Part shown: one piece after another, positions 11,390-22,298 of the stretch
Position numbering within the stretch: position 1 is the stretch's first letter
How the letters are laid out: each line of letters begins with the position of its first letter
Assembly (NCBI GenBank): GCA_032158125.1
Contig: JASKOT010000029.1
Span: 124,001 to 188,000, forward strand
Direction: 5' to 3'
Length of the DNA: 64,000 nucleotides
Source of the DNA: Papiliotrema nemorosa
Lineage: Eukaryota; Basidiomycota; Tremellomycetes; Tremellales; Rhynchogastremaceae
Position numbers and translations under genes: made by a program
Notes under the pieces: model-generated
Database searches by the model: none
Seen by the model: the letters and a program-made list of their open reading frames with translations, nothing else
What the model was told of the DNA's origin: nothing

Positions 11390-12493
11390 AAAGTTGCAAA
11401 GTGGGGTAGGACACATTCGACAACGGGTTCTAAATCCGATATCCCTCATACCTGTAGAGTAGTATATGTAAAGTATATGCCGCGACATCCAAGTTTATGA
11501 GTTCCTCTTAACAGAGCGAGGACGAAGAGGACGACCTTGTCCCTCTTAAAAGGACCACTGCGCACTTTAGCAATCTCAACCTCGTCGGTGATGACCACGA
11601 TTCCGAGAACGAGGATGAGCACGACAGCGAAGATGAAAGCGAGGATGTCGTCTCGGACGTCTTGACGCGATCCACCAACACCGGCCTTGACCTTTACGTC
11701 GGTCGCAATTCCGATGTCAAGGTGTTTCAAGACGAGAATGAGGAGCACGGCAAGAGCGGGCTCGAGAAGAAGGAGAAGGAAAAGGAGAAGGGGAAATTGA
11801 TGTTTGTAGCGTGAAGCAGCAGGTACAGACGGCGCGAGATCCATGCCGTCTATGCATCAGCTTTTGCTTTGACAGTGATCACCGTTGCAGCCTGTCAGTA
11901 TCCCCAGAATATCGATGGTCCCAGGTCGGACTTGAGAGTTGAAGAAATAGAGTCAAGTTCGTGAGTAAGCTTGGATCCTTGCCACAGTAGCCCTCGATTA
12001 TTTGATTTGCCTTTGTAGATAGAGATTGTGATTGTTGTTACTCGCTGGGTCAGACCTCGCCAGGCAAGGAGTAAGCGCCCTGAAAGACAGACTCGGTCGA
12101 AAAGGTGTCTCAAGGCAGTAGAATCATGATATGCGGTTGAGTGAGTCGGGGCGGCCTAGTGACAAGGAATCATCGCAACGTTCTGACGGCCTTGCCTTCG
12201 TGCTCCCTCGTATACACCCGCTTGATTATGCCGGTCCATGACGCGGACTGATGGTAAGAGATTGCGAAGGAAATGTCGCGACTAGGGGGCCCGCGGAAGG
12301 AGCAAAGTGGGTCAAATCGTATAAGAAGTGTAAATAGTGAACCAGGTCAATACCTGAGCTGGTGAGTCTTCATGGTACATTTTGAATCCCTTGTTTTGCA
12401 TGAATCACGCGAGTCGGTGATTGACAGACAAGCTATATTGGTTGGAATAGAACGTGCGGAGTCGATATTCCAGCATTGACCAAGCGCAGGCGT
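11390..12493. other. Gene-poor stretch with an orphan acidic ORF
   Basis: This is the space between the RFC3 and SEC61B 3' ends. The only coding-like signal is the plus-strand acidic ORF at 11512-11814, listed separately. The opposite-strand hydrophobic ORF there is its complement. From 11815 to 12493 I see nothing. Confidence 0.4.
11512..11814 (+). other. Orphan acidic ORF, possible exon
   Basis: A 100-codon stop-to-stop frame encodes a very acidic, then Lys/Glu-rich peptide (S-E-D-E-E-D-D, D-S-E-N-E-D-E-H-D-S-E-D-E-S-E-D, then E-K-K-E-K-E-K-E-K). It has no ATG except four codons before the stop, and is preceded by TTAACAG, which could be a splice acceptor. It could be a 3' exon whose 5' exon I cannot place, a remnant, or chance purine-rich DNA. 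No family recognised. Confidence 0.25.
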
Positions 12494-13045
12494 TTACTTT
12501 GTGAAGGCTCGAACAATCTTGGCGGCGATGTGGAGGAAGAAGATGGAGGCGATGAAAGAAAGGGATAGGACGATAACTACGAACGGGTCACTGGTCGTCA
12601 GCCATCACTCCTTGCACAGGTGCAGATGTTCAGAGTGGTGTGGGATGAGTTTCGAATATCAGACACGCGAAAATTGTATGCAGAGGTGCACTCACACTTT
12701 CAACCCTGCTTCGCCTGAATCGGTATACAGCTTCAACATGGTGTTTGTAGATCCACCCGCTCCGGCTGCTCGAGCGGACGAAGGTCTAGGTGCCGCTGGT
12801 GCTCGTCGACTGGAGGTCAGTGCCATTCTCGCGCAAAGTATGGATATCGATGTTGTCAATAGATGGGGCGGGCGGGCAGATATGAGGTGAAACATACCGA
12901 ACAGCGTTGGCACCGTGTGGTCGAGCTACGGCGAAAGCTGACGAAGCTCCACCTGCAGGGGTAGGTGTCCCAGGAGAAGAGGGTCGTTTGATGTCAGACT
13001 GTAGAAGGTTTAGCAAGGTCGCGTGCAGCTCCAGGGACATACCAT
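12494..13045 (-). CDS. SBH1: Sec61 translocon beta subunit
   Basis: Four exons (introns 12999-13042, 12810-12897, 12591-12695) give 104 residues. The protein is the tail-anchored beta subunit of the ER Sec61 channel. It starts M-SDIKRPSSPGTPTPAGG, has the conserved R-A-A-G-A-G-G-S-x-N-T-M-L-K-L-Y-T-D block, then DPFVVIVLSLSFIASIFFLH as the single C-terminal membrane anchor. The first coding exon is only the ATG, immediately followed by a GTATGT donor. Without that splice the frame would start in a worse, non-homologous leader. Introns 2 and 3 (88 and 105 nt) are longer than the local norm. Confidence 0.9.
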
Positions 13046-13485
13046 GTTGGGCGAAGGGCGGAGAAGGTGGTATGGAGAGTGATGGACTTGGGCGTTTTGC
13101 GTGCTTTCTTTCTCGATCTCTGACTATTCTTGAATTCGAAGGATCCACTTCTGTGTGCGAGGGGTACAATAGAGGTGAAGAGCAGCTAGATGGAACTTGA
13201 CGTGGTGTATGGAAGGAGCGTGCTGTAGATGGCATTCCACCTCATCCGGGTCGGGCAATCACTTGGACACTTTATTTAGGGACACCACTACGCCGAACTC
13301 GCCCCCCTACATGCATGCAATCATGATCATATGCATGGGTTTGGGCAGACACAAGCAGTGAGGAAGTGGATACAGACAGTAGGAGTGCTTGACCAAGGAT
13401 GACAACTATGCGATACATGTTGGTTGATGCAAGGGAGCCGCAACCATACCCTCCCCTCCCGCATCCTCTCCTCATCCTCGAATGC
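13046..13485. other. Gene-free stretch between SEC61B and CMC4
   Basis: It holds the SEC61B promoter side and the CMC4 3' flank. I see no ORF, repeat or RNA gene that I can support. Confidence 0.4.
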
Positions 13486-13786
13486 CTACTTTCCCTGCCC
13501 CTCGTCCTCCTTCCGCCGTATAGCCTTCATCCGTCTCTCCACCACAGTCTGTATAGGACAAGCCGTGCTCTCTGGTACGCCCTTCCCATGCTTTTCGGCA
13601 TTCTTATACATCTCATCACAGCACTTGTATAGCTTGTCGACATAAGCAGAACATTTCTGCTCGTTGTAGTTGGTTCGGGTCAAGCAGGATTGTATGTCGC
13701 ATGCTGAACTCAATACACAGTCCATAATTCGAGTGGAATTTGAGTGGAAGCTCACCTTCTGATTGACAATCTTGAGGAGGAGGCAT
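13486..13786 (-). CDS. CMC4: Mitochondrial CHCH protein Cmc4
   Basis: Two exons (intron 13704-13755) give 82 residues. Cmc4 is a small intermembrane-space protein imported through the Mia40 disulfide relay and linked to respiratory chain biogenesis. The order DCQSEACDIQSC, TRTNYNEQKC, YVDKLYKCC and STACPIQ reproduces the cysteine spacing of yeast Cmc4, including the CC pair and the terminal Cys-Pro, with a basic C-tail. The start is the ATG at 13786, giving MPPPQDCQSE and joining the conserved cysteine helix; the unspliced frame would replace these residues with a non-homologous leader. It is divergent from the glutathione peroxidase gene across 336 bp. Confidence 0.88.
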
Positions 13787-14122
13787 GGTTATGTGACAAA
13801 GGTGGCATCCAACGGTACAAGACTTGTCCAGGCTACCTCGTCAACTCTAGTCGTCAAACAACATTTGTGCATGCTGAATGAGCCACACACTGCCCCTTGC
13901 CCACTGAATATCCGTTCTCTGTCATGCATGCCTCCTTCGCCGGTCGATACGGAGAAGGCAGCGGCGAAGCACTAGGGTGATCGGCGATACCCGCCATCGA
14001 CTATCCAGGATGTCGACATGAGAACTACCCAGCCATAGCAGCGTTGTATGTTGAGTCGTTTCATACAGCCTATTCGTGTCTCAATACAGAATCTAGCGGC
14101 CAGATCATACACTGCAGCAACC
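13787..14122. promoter_or_regulatory. Shared divergent promoter of CMC4 and GPX
   Basis: A 336-bp space between two divergently transcribed genes, one mitochondrial and one antioxidant. No binding site can be named with confidence. Confidence 0.4.
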
Positions 14123-14941
14123 ATGTCCGACCTCTACTCTTACAACGTGAGCAGGACCCACATGGATCTGGCCTCCACTCCAAAGCTAAGCTGATAACCA
14201 GGTCGAGCTGAACAGGAAGTCTCTCCCTCTGTCGGACCTGCAAGACAAGACTCTTCTTTTTGTCAATGTCGCTTCCAAGTGTGGTATGTCGTCTCTCTCC
14301 GCATCGAAGTCTCTCATTGTGGGTTGCGATACTGAGAACCAGGACTTACCCCGCAATACAAGGATCTTCAGGCTTTGCACGAGAAGTACGGTGATCAAGG
14401 GCTCGTCATTATTGGTTTCCCATGCAACCAGGTGCGCATAGGTCTCATGACACAGTAGCGTGATGCTCGGCAAGTTGACTGACAAGCCAGTTCAAAGCGC
14501 AAGAACCGGGAACGGACGATGAGGTGCTCCAGTTCTGTCAGCTAAACTATGGTGTGACCTTTCCCATTGCCAAGAAGGTACGTCGAGCGCAAATCTTATC
14601 ATCCATGTTCCACCGTACCTTCGATGCTGCAAGATACATAGGAAGGTGTGTTGACGGACAGGCCGACGTGAATGGACCGGAGACTCAACCAATTTGGAAA
14701 TACCTGAAATCTCACGCCGAGCCTCCAGTAGAGGATATCGACTGGGTCAGTACACCTCACAGGTTGAAATGGAGAGAGAGATCGCTAATAAGCGTAGAAC
14801 TTTTCGAAATTCTTGGTCAAGGATGGAAAGATTACTTGGTTCCCCGCCCGAAGCACCAAAGTTGTGAGTCCATACCCGCGTGCCCCACAAAACGACGGTG
14901 GCTGATGCGGTGTTTAGAGCGATGTGGAGGCTGCCTTGTGA
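14123..14941 (+). CDS. Glutathione peroxidase-like thiol peroxidase
   Basis: Seven exons (introns 14147-14201, 14284-14342, 14432-14490, 14578-14661, 14746-14797, 14864-14917) give 151 residues. The protein reduces hydroperoxides using thioredoxin or glutathione. Peroxidatic Cys35 lies in [13 protein letters not shown], the conserved FPCNQF follows at Cys63-Gln65, Gln69 is the likely tetrad glutamine, the resolving Cys81 lies in [10 protein letters not shown], and Trp122-Asn123 (DWNFSKFLV) complete the catalytic tetrad. Cys replaces selenocysteine, as in all fungi, and the Cys35/Cys81 pair matches the Hyr1/Gpx3 class, which also acts as a peroxide sensor. No targeting sequence is seen. The first and last coding exons are only 24 nt each. 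Confidence 0.92.
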
Positions 14942-15923
14942 TTGTAATAAGAAATCAAAGGGGAACAAGAGCCCTGGAAGCAGCAGTAGAAGGTGGAAGA
15001 AGGATGCATCATGCAAATTCCCTTGACGACGGGTTCGTGTGGACAGACCCGTCGTGTGGACAATGATGGCTTTGAAGCGCCTGCCGCACCACCCATTCAA
15101 ACCCGTCATCCCCCCGTTCGCATCCACTCACCATCCTTCTCTGGCATCCTCTTCATTCGCTCTGTCCTCTCATATTTCTGATCCTCGTCGGACTGAGATC
15201 GTGTCAATTCTCCTGGATGATCACCACGAAATGTATGGGGATATCATTAAGCAGTTTCGAGTTGGACTTCGACAGGTCAGAGAACTTCATACAGCAGTTG
15301 AATCATCATGACGGTGTGACGAGTGGGAAACAATCGTCTCAGCGCAGTTTTGTGATGCTGAGTCGAAGAGAGTGAAGGAAAAACCCCCGACGCCGAATGG
15401 AAGATGGGTCCTGATGAGCCCGAAGGGAGGAAGCGGAAGGGGGACTTTTGACGAGATCGCTCAGGAGAACTTCAAGGCTGCTCGAAGAGACGTGGGGGAA
15501 TATATACCGAGGCTTTGAAGGTGACGGAACTTGGTCGAAGGCCGTGAATAGTATACATACGGTATACGAATGCATCAATGGCCATTTCGCCACTCTGGTT
15601 CACCACGACTTTCGACCGATATCGCAATCTCATCCCCCCCGTGACTGGCAGATTGACTGATTTGTTCGCACTCGGTTCGAGCTGACAAAGATAGGTACTA
15701 TACAAAGACATCGCCAAATGAAGTCGCCTTGATCATCAACCGTCCCCTCGGGCGATGATGGGTTTGTTCCAACGAGGGCTTGATGGGCCCAAACAACGTG
15801 CCTTGGCATGTTTTGATCAATCTTGTTGGCCCCCTTTATACTGACTCTTCTTTTCTCATCTGGGACTTATTCTCTTACTCGCTTCAACCATATCTCTCTT
15901 GTCAGAGGATACTCACTCACGCA
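14942..15923. other. Unassigned stretch with fragmentary ORFs
   Basis: A plus-strand frame from about 15066 to 15311 reads like an N-terminal leader followed by DPRRTEIVSILLDDHHEMYGDI, faintly reminiscent of a hemerythrin helix. A second open frame near 15330-15520 ends in FKAARRDVGEYIPRL. I could not splice them into one protein. This may be a decayed gene or a gene with unusual introns. Confidence 0.25.
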
Positions 15924-17157
15924 ATGCTGGGCCTGCTCGACCGCATCAAGGGGATGCGACTGACATTCCGAGGTCAATCAAAAAAGGACACGGCGAAGGC
16001 CAGCACCCGCGCGTGGAATCATGAGCTGAACTGATGACCAGAAGGACAAACCAGACTTGACTTGTGCTCCGCATATCATCGTGCAAATCCTATCTCATTG
16101 CGACCGTAAAACCCTCGTTCTTTGTCTGCGAGTATCACTTCAGCTTCAAGATCTGGCGGGGGATTCCATATATCGACGGATAGAACTTGGCGCAGAGCCG
16201 GTACACGGGCAGACCATGAAGGGATCTTTGCTGGAAGCTGTCATGTCTGGAGCGGACGGCATGATTGCTCCAAATGCATCAGCCAAGGAGCGTGTCAAGG
16301 GTGAGTGATGGATACGTACAGTTTTTATATACCAGACATACCAGACCGTTGGGTGGCTGATTTCAGCCCCACGCAACTTCAAATTGCCCCTTCTCGCAAA
16401 AGTCCACACCATCACCATCGGAATGCATCAGGCGAGCCAGTGTCGTCCCTACTCCCCTCTCATCTCAAGTTGCTTTCCCAACTTGCACGCCCTTCGACTA
16501 TCACCGAACCGAGAATCGTTCCGCAAAAGTCGAAAGGGACTCTGTTGTGATGCCTCCTCAAATGAATGCCATCTGGTCAAGCACCTCAATCCGGTACATG
16601 TTGTGTATCGCAACATCGGCGTCGACGGTCTGACGACACCATTCAACTACAAACCCTCTCGCTTGACCACGGTCACCTATGTCTTCCCTGCCGATGGTCG
16701 TTTGTCCGACTGTCCCGCAGGACTCCGCACAGCTCTCAGAGCGGATCTGCTTCACAGTCATTGGACCATGCACAAGGTGCGTATCGTCTTCAGCCACGAC
16801 GAGGCGGCTGCTCCGAGCATGGGCAAGGTGGAGGCCCTCCCTTCTTTCCCTGTTGATCCACCAACGGTACATCATGAACTCTCGCCGGCCTTTCGTGACG
16901 GACTCTACGACCTCCTTTATTGCGCTGTGACTCGGCCTGGAATAATGTACGAGATATGCGGAGGGGAAGTCCTCCTTTCGAGGTCTATGGGCGCCAAATG
17001 GATGGAAGGTTTCGTCAAGAGGGTAGTCAAGGAACGAGCGAGGAATAATCCCGCTTGGACAGAGGACCGCTTAACCATCATGTCCAGGCAAGAGTGGAAA
17101 GCCACCCGAGAGGCAGAATGGGAAATGGGTCCAAAGCGAGCTGGAAGGGCAGGATGA
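15924..17157 (+). CDS. F-box-like protein of unknown target
   Basis: Introns 15973-16054 and 16301-16366 give about 361 residues. After a basic N-terminus, IIVQILSHCDRKTLVLCLRVS and LQDLAGDSIYRRIEL resemble the two-helix F-box-like start of a large family of lineage-expanded fungal proteins (I/L-L-x-H-C-D-R-x-T-L). The rest has the irregular leucine-rich pattern of these proteins (FPNLHALRLS, LTTVTYVFPADG) and a charged C-terminus. F-box proteins recruit substrates to SCF ubiquitin ligases, but the target here is unknown and the F-box is weak. The first exon and start are the least certain part: the 82-nt intron is needed to keep frame. Confidence 0.6.
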
Positions 17158-18177
17158 CCTGGATCGACCCAGTGGGTCTCTGAGAATGCCGTAAAAAGAA
17201 GAGAAGAATCGGTCGAATGAGGGGAGGCATCACTGCAGTTCCCTCACGAGACTGGCTCGTAGGTCACTCCCGGCATCATATGCAGGTAAATCTCCACGAA
17301 ATTTGTCCAAATTCTCCATGCTTGCGCTTCCATGCTACATGTTCCGCCTCGAGTACTAAGCTCAGGCATACATCCTCATGTGTGAGGTACCAGGCGGAAA
17401 ACGGGCATCCGCCTAGCGGATCTCCGGCGATCATCTCGACGTGTCTTCAGTGTGAGCTCTCGTCGACATCTTATAGATAGCACGATGCGTGACTTGTCAA
17501 AGTTCGATTGTATCATTGCCGTACCAGTCTCGCTGCATGTGGTCGAGGAAAAAAGGGGATTTGATGTGGTCACCGACTGGCTCCGTGTACACTCGATATC
17601 GATTGGGCCGTACCCTCGCTGTCGACGAGTTGGTCAAATCAATATTTTATGTCGGAAACCGACCATGATGGAGCCAAAGACAGACAGATCGATGCTCTCG
17701 TCAACAGCCAGAGCATGTCGACTCATAGATGCCATTATCAACAAAACGACACGCTTAAAAGCCAGACCTCATGGCGGAGATCTGCCTGCTGATGATCATA
17801 CTTTCGCACACCGATCCACTGCACTCGTCTCGGCGGACCACGACGCCCTCTTGCAGCTCAAATCAGCTACCCACTGTCCCGCTCTCGAGCATACCTCTGG
17901 CTGGAAGAATATGCAGAGCAGAGTCGCAGGGTGACCGGTCGGGTTAAAGCCGGAGTTGACCGGGACGGAAGCATGTCTTCCGGGAGTTGTCACCTCTTGC
18001 TTCGTCTTGTTCACTCTTACCTCAGGATCGCAAACTCCCTCGACAGAGGCTATCGCACAGAAGGATCAAAGTGGGGAGTGCAGCAAAGGGGTCCCACACG
18101 GTATGCAAGGCAACGGAGAAGGACGACTTTCATATGCTGACTATCAGTGCTGGACTGATTTCTCGACTTGTCCCATC
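17158..18177. other. Long 5' region of the Zn2Cys6 factor gene
   Basis: No supportable gene. CTGACTATCAG just upstream of 18147 looks like a branch point and splice acceptor, suggesting a 5' UTR intron ending shortly before the ATG at 18178. Confidence 0.4.
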
Positions 18178-20865
18178 ATGTCGGAATCTTCCCAACCAGC
18201 CGCGAAGAAACTCAAGAGGAGAGTTCCGGAAGATCAACGACAAAGAGTCTCTGTATCCTGTGACCGATGCAAGGTCCGCAAGATCAGATGTATCAGGATA
18301 TCAGGGGAGGATAATCCTTGTGCGGCTTGTATGCAACTCAAACATCCTTGCGAAGCGACACTTCCTCGGAAGCAGCGCACATATGCGTCTTATGATCAAC
18401 TTCAATTACGATATAGAGCGTTGGACTTGATGATCAAGAGACTGTACCCTGGAGAAGCGGTTGACTCGGTCGACGATATTCGGATCTTGGCACGGAAAAA
18501 GGGCGTGGATCTGTCAGATTTGGAAACCGAGGGGGAAGATTTGGATCCGATGCAGTCATCGAGCAGTGTCAGTGTGGAGAGCAGAAGAATGTCAATGAAA
18601 GAGACATCGGATGGCATGCTGGAAACGATACAGCAATTGGCAATCCCCGAAGGAGAACTTATACCTGCTCCTCGAGGTGGATATCACTATGTCGGTCCGG
18701 CAAGTTCGTACATCTTCGCCAATACCGTTCGAAAGCTGGTGGGGAAATCTAGCTTGTACACGCTCGCTTTTGATCGATCAGCTTATAGGCGACAACAACG
18801 AGCCAACGAGTTCACCACGACAAAGCGGACGACGGCATTGGAAGCTAGAATACAGGGACATCCCGTGATGGCGGGTGAGGATGATGGGACTTCACCCATG
18901 AGTGACGGGACAGCTTTACATCCCAACGAGGGGGTTTTGCCTTCACCATCGGATCGGCCGACACCTAGGAGCGTGGCTAGATCGACCCAACGTGGCATGG
19001 TAGATATGTTCCCCACTCGCGCCGTGGGCGAAAAACTGGTACAAGCCTTCTTTGACCGTGTCCACCCCGACTTTCCCTTGTTCCATCGCGGTACCTTTCA
19101 AGTCCGATACGAGTCGGTGTGGGCTTCAAGGCAAAGCGATAAAGCGGATGGACTGGAGCACGGCTGGTTGTGCGTCCTGTACATGGTTTTTGTGTTGGGT
19201 GCCCAAGCGCTGGAAAGGGATGGATTTGAAGAGGCGATGACAATACAAGCGAGGTACCTCTCGGTGGTATTTCGAGAGGGGCTGCAACGGCTAATCCTCA
19301 CTGCGACTCACTCCAATGTTCAAGCTCTGGCCTTGCTCAGTCTTTACCAGCACAATGCAGGAGAACGAAACACCGCCTGGATGTTGATTGGTCATGCGGC
19401 TCGAATGGCAGTCGCGCTTGGGATGCAACGAGATGGCGAGAATGCAAACTTCGACTACTTTGTGCGAAACAATCGGAGACTGGTGTGGTGGTCTATATAT
19501 CTTTTCGAGCAGAATCTCAGCTTTGTCCTGGGTCGACCCAGTGCGACATCCAGCATACCGATCAGCGCGGACATGCCGGATGAATCGAGTATGGATAGTG
19601 GAAATGCCCCACCGGGGTATCTCAAACATGCCGTCAAGCTAGGCGACTTGTCGGGAAAGATCAAACGATTCGTCGCGGCCGTATCGACCGACTACGACAA
19701 GGCCGAGGAGCTGGAAAGGGCAAGCGAGATGGCGATTCATCTAGGTAATGTCTTGAGCGAATGGGCCAGATCTCTACCGCTTCATCTACGACCTGAAGCA
19801 CAATTTGCTACGCTGAAACATGCTCGAGCGGTGCTATTGCTTCATGTGACATATCAACACCTTCAATCGGTAATCTGTCGACCTTATCTGTTGTGCAAGA
19901 TTGATCGGGATTTGGATACGGTACAATCTCCTCTGCCTACCAATCTCGGTGCCGTATCGTCCAATATCGCTCGACTTGCACAATCCTCTCTCGACGCTGC
20001 CAAAATCTGCATGGGCATGTTGATCGACATGGCGAATCTTGGGCTACTAGAGGGTGAGACGTGGTACGACTACTACTACATCCACCATGCGTCTCTAGTC
20101 CTTTCCCTTCCATTGCTGGTCGAGTCGAGTGATCCGCAATGGGCGCCGCATCGCGCATTGGTCTCTACGGCGATCAACATTGCGCAAAAGAGCAGGCTCG
20201 CTCCGACATATAGGATCCTCGTCAATGTTTCTATACAATTCGCCAAGATTGTCGGAGTCGGACCGGACGACGACCCAAGTCGACCCTCTTCACCGAGGGG
20301 TACGAGGCCGCTCTTACACGACGGCGTCATGTTGGGTGGGTCAGGACGATTCCCCGATCAGAATGTCAGTATGAGCAGATCTATCGACACTTTCCAAACT
20401 CGAGCGGATCCTTCACATCAAGTCAACGCGGATGCCTTGAACCATATCCTAACGTCTTCTTCCGGCAACACCACTTTTGACAATACTCCATTCCAACCTT
20501 GGTCATTTCTACCGACCAACAACCCGTCCACCTCTTCTCAGCCACTGTCCCTCGAACAACTTCTCAGTCTTCCGTCCACGTCGTTCAACGGGGACAGTAC
20601 GGCAAATACTTTAAGTTCGTCTTCCGATATGGGGTTCTCGGATATGCTCAGTTTCGGCTTTGGATTGCCGAATACAGAAATGTCAAACAGTGTGCCGAGC
20701 TTCAACCAGGGTAATGGATTGGGAACCACCGTCCCGAATATGGGGACATGGGATCAGGGTGAGACGTCGTTGGGACTGAACTGGGATGGCCTTGGGACCG
20801 GGGACGATATGTGGGACTTTTTCACCAGAGGTGGAATGAGTCGGAGAGGAAGCAATTCAAAATGA
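18178..20865 (+). CDS. Zn2Cys6 fungal-specific transcription factor
   Basis: A single 2688-nt exon encodes 895 residues. The binuclear cluster uses Cys28, 31, 38, 48, 51 and 58 (CDRCKVRKIRC, nine residues, CAAC, six residues, C), preceded by KKLKRR as a likely nuclear signal. The middle region from VQAFFDRVHPDFPLFHRGTF through AWMLIGHAARMAVALGM, RRLVWWSIYLFEQ and LSFVLGRPS is the fungal-specific transcription factor domain. The C-terminus is Ser/Asn/Gly/Phe-rich with acidic-aromatic patches (DMGFSDMLSFGFG), typical of an activation domain. The frame is open further 5', but the ATG at 18178 directly precedes the DNA-binding domain and follows a likely 5' UTR splice acceptor. The regulon is unknown. 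Intronlessness is unusual for this window. Confidence 0.9.
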   Translation: MSESSQPAAKKLKRRVPEDQRQRVSVSCDRCKVRKIRCIRISGEDNPCAACMQLKHPCEATLPRKQRTYASYDQLQLRYRALDLMIKRLYPGEAVDSVDDIRILARKKGVDLSDLETEGEDLDPMQSSSSVSVESRRMSMKETSDGMLETIQQLAIPEGELIPAPRGGYHYVGPASSYIFANTVRKLVGKSSLYTLAFDRSAYRRQQRANEFTTTKRTTALEARIQGHPVMAGEDDGTSPMSDGTALHPNEGVLPSPSDRPTPRSVARSTQRGMVDMFPTRAVGEKLVQAFFDRVHPDFPLFHRGTFQVRYESVWASRQSDKADGLEHGWLCVLYMVFVLGAQALERDGFEEAMTIQARYLSVVFREGLQRLILTATHSNVQALALLSLYQHNAGERNTAWMLIGHAARMAVALGMQRDGENANFDYFVRNNRRLVWWSIYLFEQNLSFVLGRPSATSSIPISADMPDESSMDSGNAPPGYLKHAVKLGDLSGKIKRFVAAVSTDYDKAEELERASEMAIHLGNVLSEWARSLPLHLRPEAQFATLKHARAVLLLHVTYQHLQSVICRPYLLCKIDRDLDTVQSPLPTNLGAVSSNIARLAQSSLDAAKICMGMLIDMANLGLLEGETWYDYYYIHHASLVLSLPLLVESSDPQWAPHRALVSTAINIAQKSRLAPTYRILVNVSIQFAKIVGVGPDDDPSRPSSPRGTRPLLHDGVMLGGSGRFPDQNVSMSRSIDTFQTRADPSHQVNADALNHILTSSSGNTTFDNTPFQPWSFLPTNNPSTSSQPLSLEQLLSLPSTSFNGDSTANTLSSSSDMGFSDMLSFGFGLPNTEMSNSVPSFNQGNGLGTTVPNMGTWDQGETSLGLNWDGLGTGDDMWDFFTRGGMSRRGSNSK

Positions 20866-21200
20866 ACTGCTGGATTTCGCGATGCATTCTCAGTTGATAC
20901 GGGTGACCAATCAATGATGGTCGAGCGAGATCTTGTCAACTTGTCGATGTCTGTGCTGGGCGAGCCAATTGCCTCATCTTGTTCCAAATCCCAATGACGC
21001 TGGGAATGTCAGCCGATCAAGCTCCGCCACGACCCAGCACTGCCATCCCTTTCTGCATCGAGATTTCTTCCGATACAGCACCAAGGACCGATAAGATCAA
21101 GATGAGAACCCATGCATACAGAGACATATCTAAAATCACAAGATGGATGAAGCGCTATCCCAAATTGGTACAATCCTACGCCACGTCCACATGTCGTCGT
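20866..21200. other. Convergent 3' flanks, nothing seen
   Basis: A 335-bp convergent space between the Zn2Cys6 factor and the DapA-family gene with no ORF or repeat I can support. Confidence 0.4.
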
Positions 21201-22298
21201 CTATTGCACTCGAGGGATACCGGCCTGCTTGATAGCCGCGTGGATCTCCTTGTCGGCTCCCTCTTGCAGGGGGAGGAGGGTCCCTCGGACAGTAGCGTGG
21301 TTGAGGATACCTCGAGCTACCAAAGCGTGTTTGAGCGCGACAGTACCTTCCATGTGGGATCCTCGGTGGTATACCGCCGCAGTGACAGGGAGGAGGGTGT
21401 CGTGGATCTGTCGGGCTTTGGGGTAGTCTTTGGCGATACCCGCATTGAGGAGATCGAACAGGAGCTCAGGGGCAATACCACCGTATCCCACAAGCATACC
21501 GTCCACGTCGAAAGTCGTGTGGAGGAGGTACTCGTCATGGCATGTGAGGATGTAAGAATCAGGTCGAGCTTTTCGGATGACGGGGATCTCTCGATCCCAT
21601 CGTCGCATGTTTCGAACACCGTTCTTCATGGCGAACACACCGGGTTGAGCGAGGATATCAAGCTGAGTTTGGAGATCGTATGTTGCCTTGGTGTTATCGG
21701 GGTATTGGAAGAGAATCAAAGGGAGACCGGAAGCTTCGTAGACTGCTTTGTATCGCTGTTGAGGCGCACCCGTCTGGTACCCAAATCGAAGCCATCCGTG
21801 GCTATCTGTCAACGACCGCCTATTATGATTTGTGTATGGTCAACTCACGATGGGTAGAGGAGACCCGCAGCGGCACCGGCTTCTTTGGCTCGTTTGGCTT
21901 CGAGTCCAGCGACATAATCACCTTCTCGAGTGATACCAGCGATGATTGGGATTTTGTTATCGACAGACTTGACGAAAGCCTGGATGACCTTGACTTGTTC
22001 CTCTTCGGTAAGGAAGGTACCTTCTCCTGCGTGACCCAAAACGACGAGACCCTTGACTCCCTCGACACCGACGAGCCATGAACCGATTCGCTGGATGGCA
22101 TCGTAGTCGACCGACATGTCCTCGTTGAATGGAGTCACCTACATATCAGCACTTGTCGCTCTGTTGTGTACTGCGGACACTCACAGGGGCAGGGGTGATA
22201 CCGCCCATGTCGAATCCGACCCGACCTCGGGGGTTGGTGAAAGGCGAAGAGGAGTGGCCATTGGAGTGACCGTTGGAAGTTCCGTTGATAGAAGGCAT
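21201..22298 (-). CDS. DapA-family aldolase/lyase (dihydrodipicolinate synthase superfamily)
   Basis: Introns 22139-22184 and 21802-21848 give 334 residues. Members form a Schiff base with a pyruvate-like substrate in a TIM barrel. VTPFNEDMSVDYDAIQRI, GLVVLGHAGEGTFLTEEE (replacing the usual G-T-T-G-E), PIIAGITREG, LLYPS and FQYPDNTK follow in the standard order. The Lys in FAMKNG fits the Schiff-base lysine. Because fungi make lysine by the aminoadipate route, DHDPS proper is unlikely. Candidates are 2-keto-3-deoxy sugar acid aldolase (galacturonate or rhamnose use) or 4-hydroxy-2-oxoglutarate aldolase. It is divergent from a Dal5-type transporter, which would suit a shared catabolic role. 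Confidence 0.87.

Noticed and set aside
11446..11844. Minus-strand ORF with very hydrophobic, membrane-like sequence
   Set aside because: It is the complement of the purine-rich acidic/Lys-Glu plus-strand frame; poly-Leu/Val here is what GAG/GAA/AAG runs give on the other strand.
17452..17934. Long plus-strand ORF upstream of the Zn2Cys6 factor
   Set aside because: Begins with a non-ATG codon, has no recognisable motif and sits in a likely promoter/leader.
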